DNA of 42,051 nucleotides, taken from the NCBI GenBank assembly GCA_002723345.1, contig PBNV01000059.1, positions 1 through 42,051 of the forward strand. The letters are read 5' to 3'. The translations under genes were made by a program, and so were the position numbers. The first letter of the stretch is position 1, and each line of letters starts with the position of its first letter. Positions 39,386 to 42,051 of this stretch are shown one piece after another. The stretch is from Rhodospirillaceae bacterium (GTDB lineage Bacteria; Pseudomonadota; Alphaproteobacteria; Rhodospirillales; UBA2165). The notes under the pieces were generated by a model. The model ran no database searches. It was given only the letters and a program-made list of their open reading frames with translations, and was not told the origin of the DNA.

Positions 39386-39868
39386 ATGAAAAATGTTTTA
39401 AACTTGCGAATAGCGATGTATCAGCCCGACATTCCCCAGAATACCGGTACTATTTTGCGCTTGGTTTCTTGCTTGGGTATCGAAGCCGACATTATCGAGC
39501 CATGTGGGTTTCCGCTTTCGCACAAAAAATTCAAACGTGCGGGCATGGATTACCTTGATAGCGTGAATTTTGTTAGACACGCATCTTGGGCTGCCTTTCA
39601 GCGAGCTAATCATGGGCAATCAGGTCGGCTGATTCTGCTGACAACTCAATCTAATTTATCTTACTTAGATTACGATTTTGCGCCGGGCGATACGTTATTG
39701 GTTGGCAGTGAAGGTGCGGGTGTACCCGATTTTGTTCATGACGAAGTGAGTGAGCGCTTGGTAATACCTATGACGTCCGGGATGAGATCTTTGAATGTAG
39801 CTATTGCTGCCGCCATGGTGGCAGGCGAGGCTTTGCGTCAGCTAGCACTTCACGATCGTGCACCGTAA
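39386..39868 (+). CDS. trmL: tRNA (cytidine(34)-2'-O)-methyltransferase
   Basis: TrmL methylates the ribose of wobble C34 or U34 in tRNA-Leu isoacceptors, using S-adenosylmethionine. It is a SPOUT (trefoil-knot) methyltransferase of 160 residues: LRIAMYQPDIPQNTGTILRL at the start, EPCGFPLSHKKFKRAGMDYL in the middle, and the knot motifs LLVGSEGAGVPD and RLVIPMTSGMRSLNVAIAAA. ATG 39386 is chosen to begin just before the first strand; the next in-frame Met (MYQP) is ten codons later. It lies divergent to petABC. Confidence 0.94.
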   Translation: MKNVLNLRIAMYQPDIPQNTGTILRLVSCLGIEADIIEPCGFPLSHKKFKRAGMDYLDSVNFVRHASWAAFQRANHGQSGRLILLTTQSNLSYLDYDFAPGDTLLVGSEGAGVPDFVHDEVSERLVIPMTSGMRSLNVAIAAAMVAGEALRQLALHDRAP

Positions 39869-39901
39869 ATCTATATGACGTTGATTAAAAGATCCTAGCG
39901 C

Positions 39902-39928
39902 GTCTGTCATTTTCGTTTAATAACAGAC
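39902..39928. promoter_or_regulatory. Inverted repeat before hemF
   Basis: GTCTGTCATT and AATAACAGAC pair at 9 of 10 positions across a 7-base spacer. It lies 34 bases after the trmL stop and 32 bases before the hemF ATG. It could be a trmL terminator without a T tract or an operator for hemF. Confidence 0.4.
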
Positions 39929-39959
39929 CATTACTCGATTTTAGCAAGGACTCGAGGGA

Positions 39960-40853
39960 ATGACCGATAAACTAGAATCTCGGAAAGCCGCAGCTCGTCA
40001 ATGGTTTGAAAAACTTCGTGATGAAATTTGCGCATCGTTTGAGTCAATAGAGCATGAGGCCATTGGTGAAAGTATGTATGCAGAAATGACACCAGGCTCT
40101 TTCGAGCAAAAGTCCTGGACCCGTCCAACGCAAGACGGGGATACCGCCCAAGGTGGCGGTGGTGTTATGTCCGTAATGCGGGGCCGGGTATTTGAAAAAG
40201 TCGGCGTCAATGTTTCTACCGTTTATGGGGAGTTCTCCGGGCAATTCCGTGACCAAATTCCTGGTGCAAAGGATGATCCCAGGTTCTGGGCTTCTGGTAT
40301 TTCGTTGGTTTCACATCCGCGCTCACCACTTATGCCGATCGCTCATATGAACACGCGAATGATAGTGACCACCAAACATTGGTTTGGTGGTGGGGGTGAT
40401 CTCACGCCGGTGTTTCCCGTCGACGCAGATACGCGGGACTTTCACGGCGCATTTAAGCTCGCTTGTGAGTTACACGACACGGGCTTTTATGATGAAGGGT
40501 ATTATCCCAAGTTCAAAGCCTGGTGCGATGACTATTTCTACCTTCCTCACCGAAGCGAGGCACGAGGTGTTGGCGGTATTTTTTATGATAATCTCAACAC
40601 TGGAAATTGGCAGGCGGATTTTGCATTCACGCAGGATGTGGGTCGCGCGTTTCGCGATGTTTATCCGAGTATCATCCGACGGCACTTGAACGAGGCCTGG
40701 ACCGAACAACAGCGAGAGGCCCAGTTGATCAAACGTGGCCGCTACGTGGAATTCAACCTCATCCATGATCGGGGCACCAAATTCGGTCTCATGACGGGCG
40801 GCAACACGGACGCTATTTTAATGTCGCTCCCACCTCTAGCCGGTTGGCCTTAA
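39960..40853 (+). CDS. hemF: Oxygen-dependent coproporphyrinogen III oxidase
   Basis: HemF carries out the aerobic oxidative decarboxylation of coproporphyrinogen III to protoporphyrinogen IX in haem synthesis, supplying the cytochromes encoded nearby. Motifs are [29 protein letters not shown] (conserved Gly-rich loop with Asp), [29 protein letters not shown] and the C-terminal [15 protein letters not shown] followed by [10 protein letters not shown]. It is 297 residues, as expected. CAAGGA lies upstream of the ATG. It converges with the hydroxyacid dehydrogenase; the 35 bases between them show no terminator. Confidence 0.97.
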   Translation: MTDKLESRKAAARQWFEKLRDEICASFESIEHEAIGESMYAEMTPGSFEQKSWTRPTQDGDTAQGGGGVMSVMRGRVFEKVGVNVSTVYGEFSGQFRDQIPGAKDDPRFWASGISLVSHPRSPLMPIAHMNTRMIVTTKHWFGGGGDLTPVFPVDADTRDFHGAFKLACELHDTGFYDEGYYPKFKAWCDDYFYLPHRSEARGVGGIFYDNLNTGNWQADFAFTQDVGRAFRDVYPSIIRRHLNEAWTEQQREAQLIKRGRYVEFNLIHDRGTKFGLMTGGNTDAILMSLPPLAGWP

Positions 40854-40888
40854 GAGGATGAGGTTCGAGGTATTAAAGAAAGGTGCTT

Positions 40889-42037
40889 TTAATGTTTCTC
40901 AAATAAATAATGTGGCCCCAATTCGCGAATGTCCGCACAGCCGATCTGGGCTAGGGTCCGGTCGACATCTTCCGTTAGAATATCGAGCGGTACGCGCGCG
41001 CCCTCGGTGCCGAGGGCGCCGACACCGAAGACAAAAGACCGACCTGAGAACGTAAATGTAGCTCCTTTACAGTAGGCCTTCACGATATCCCCCCCGGTCC
41101 GTATGCCGCTGTCGAGCATGATCGTCACCTGGTCGCCAACCGCATCGGCGATGTTTTGCACCACCTCGATGGTGGCGGGGGCGCTGTCGAGCTGTCGACC
41201 GCCATGATTTGATACAATTATGCCGTCCAGCCCGACCTCCACGGCGGCTTTGGCGGTGTCTGGCGACATAACCCCTTTTATGATCATTTTGCCGGGCCAC
41301 AAGTCCCGTAGGCGTTTCATATGATCGGCGTCCAGGTTGGAAGTGTTTTGCATGGCCATGGCAGCGGCGAGCGACTGACCACTTGCCGCCTCTTTCATAT
41401 AAGGCGCCATGTTTTCGAAACGAGGAGTGCCGGCTCTAAGGGTCCCAATGGCCCAACTCGGATGAGCGACGATGTCCAGGACTGTTCGAGGTGTCATGCG
41501 GAAGGGTAGAGTAAATCCGTTCCGAATATCGCGGAGGCGTAGCGACGGAACAGGAATATCGACGGTCACTACAAGCACCCTAATACCGACCTCTCGCGAA
41601 CGACGAATTAGGTCTAGGCTAATCTCATCCTGTTTCGAAACATATAACTGAAACCAGAGATTATCCCCGGCAATGTCAGCCATGGTCTCGATACTTGACG
41701 TCCCGGCGGCGCTCAGAACGTAGGGTATGTTTGCCTCCCGCGCCATGGCAGCGAGAGAGATATCCAGATTTGGCCAGATAAGATTGCCTAGACCGACAGG
41801 CGCGATGCCAATAGGCGCACTGTAGGCCTTGCCGAATACCTCTACGCTGCGGTTGATCTTTGAGACGTCTCGCAAATACTCCGGCACCAGGGTGATATTG
41901 TCAAAGGCTGAGCGGTTGCGGGTGATGTTGGCCTCGCTCCCGGCCCCGCCCTCAAGATAGTCGAAGGCCATTTTGGGAACCCTACGGTGGGCCCGGTCCC
42001 GAAGTTCTTGGATGGAGTGATACGGTTTTGCTGTCAC
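40889..42037 (-). CDS. FMN-dependent alpha-hydroxyacid dehydrogenase/oxidase (LldD-like)
   Basis: A 382-residue flavoprotein of the L-lactate dehydrogenase/glycolate oxidase family. The family's catalytic residues all appear: Tyr in FDYLEGGAG near residue 27, Tyr in WFQLYVSKQDE, Lys in MIIKGVMSPDTA, and the His/Arg pair in IVSNHGGRQLDSAPA. Phosphate-binding segments are GATFTFSGRSFVFG and neighbours. Whether the substrate is L-lactate, glycolate, mandelate or another hydroxyacid is not clear, so no symbol is given. The start is a GTG at 42037 with AAAAGG upstream; the window ends 14 bases before it. Confidence 0.9.
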   Translation of the reverse strand: MTAKPYHSIQELRDRAHRRVPKMAFDYLEGGAGSEANITRNRSAFDNITLVPEYLRDVSKINRSVEVFGKAYSAPIGIAPVGLGNLIWPNLDISLAAMAREANIPYVLSAAGTSSIETMADIAGDNLWFQLYVSKQDEISLDLIRRSREVGIRVLVVTVDIPVPSLRLRDIRNGFTLPFRMTPRTVLDIVAHPSWAIGTLRAGTPRFENMAPYMKEAASGQSLAAAMAMQNTSNLDADHMKRLRDLWPGKMIIKGVMSPDTAKAAVEVGLDGIIVSNHGGRQLDSAPATIEVVQNIADAVGDQVTIMLDSGIRTGGDIVKAYCKGATFTFSGRSFVFGVGALGTEGARVPLDILTEDVDRTLAQIGCADIRELGPHYLFEKH

Positions 42038-42051
42038 GCCCCAACCTTTTG

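Noticed and set aside
39885..39898. FNR-type box TTGAT before hemF
   Set aside because: Only the left half-site is present; the right half reads AGATC rather than ATCAA.

Overview
The window looks like a chromosomal segment of a free-living, respiring alphaproteobacterium, possibly Rhodospirillales-like. The evidence is an F1-only atpHAGDC operon preceded by priA, a petABC (cytochrome bc1) operon divergent from trmL and hemF, a class II (plant-type) DAHP synthase, and glutathione reductase of the alphaproteobacterial type. Most genes are moderately GC-rich. The stretch 4637-8585 is visibly AT-rich and carries small, unusual or decayed genes.

Layout. 1-1279: a 5'-truncated GrdB/PrdB-like reductase homologue and a single-domain rhodanese. 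1449-4636: glmU-glmS, overlapping by one base, which make UDP-GlcNAc precursors. 4637-8585: an AT-rich accessory stretch with a possible DsrE remnant, DUF2784 and DUF4174 proteins, the tRNA 2-selenouridine synthase mnmH, an antisense gene fragment, a FolB-like aldolase, a small membrane protein interrupted by a stop, a 42-residue DUF2256 zinc-ribbon protein and a long inverted repeat. 8590-17039: EF-hand protein, gor, class II aroG, glnS, uvrB, a degenerate GIY-YIG-like protein and msrB. 17091-21509: EamA exporter, DUF2141 protein, two coupled beta-hydroxyacid dehydrogenases and a Gfo/Idh/MocA oxidoreductase. 21654-24071: a His/Met-rich secreted peptide, divergent from a cupredoxin-like protein and a large polytopic membrane protein. 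24197-26151: a D-2-hydroxyacid dehydrogenase and a two-domain sulfurtransferase. 26339-39106 (minus strand): petABC, cyclophilin, mtnP-mtnA, priA and atpHAGDC. 39386-42037: trmL, hemF and an FMN-dependent alpha-hydroxyacid dehydrogenase.

Common themes are aerobic respiration (bc1, F1, hemF), redox repair (gor, msrB), and sulfur/selenium transfer (two rhodanese-family proteins plus the rhodanese domain of MnmH, and a Cys homologue of a selenoprotein family). The best candidate for an undescribed system is the 21.6-24.1 kb metal-handling-like trio. No tRNA, rRNA, CRISPR array or insertion sequence was recognised. All family assignments come from reading motifs; no database search was run.
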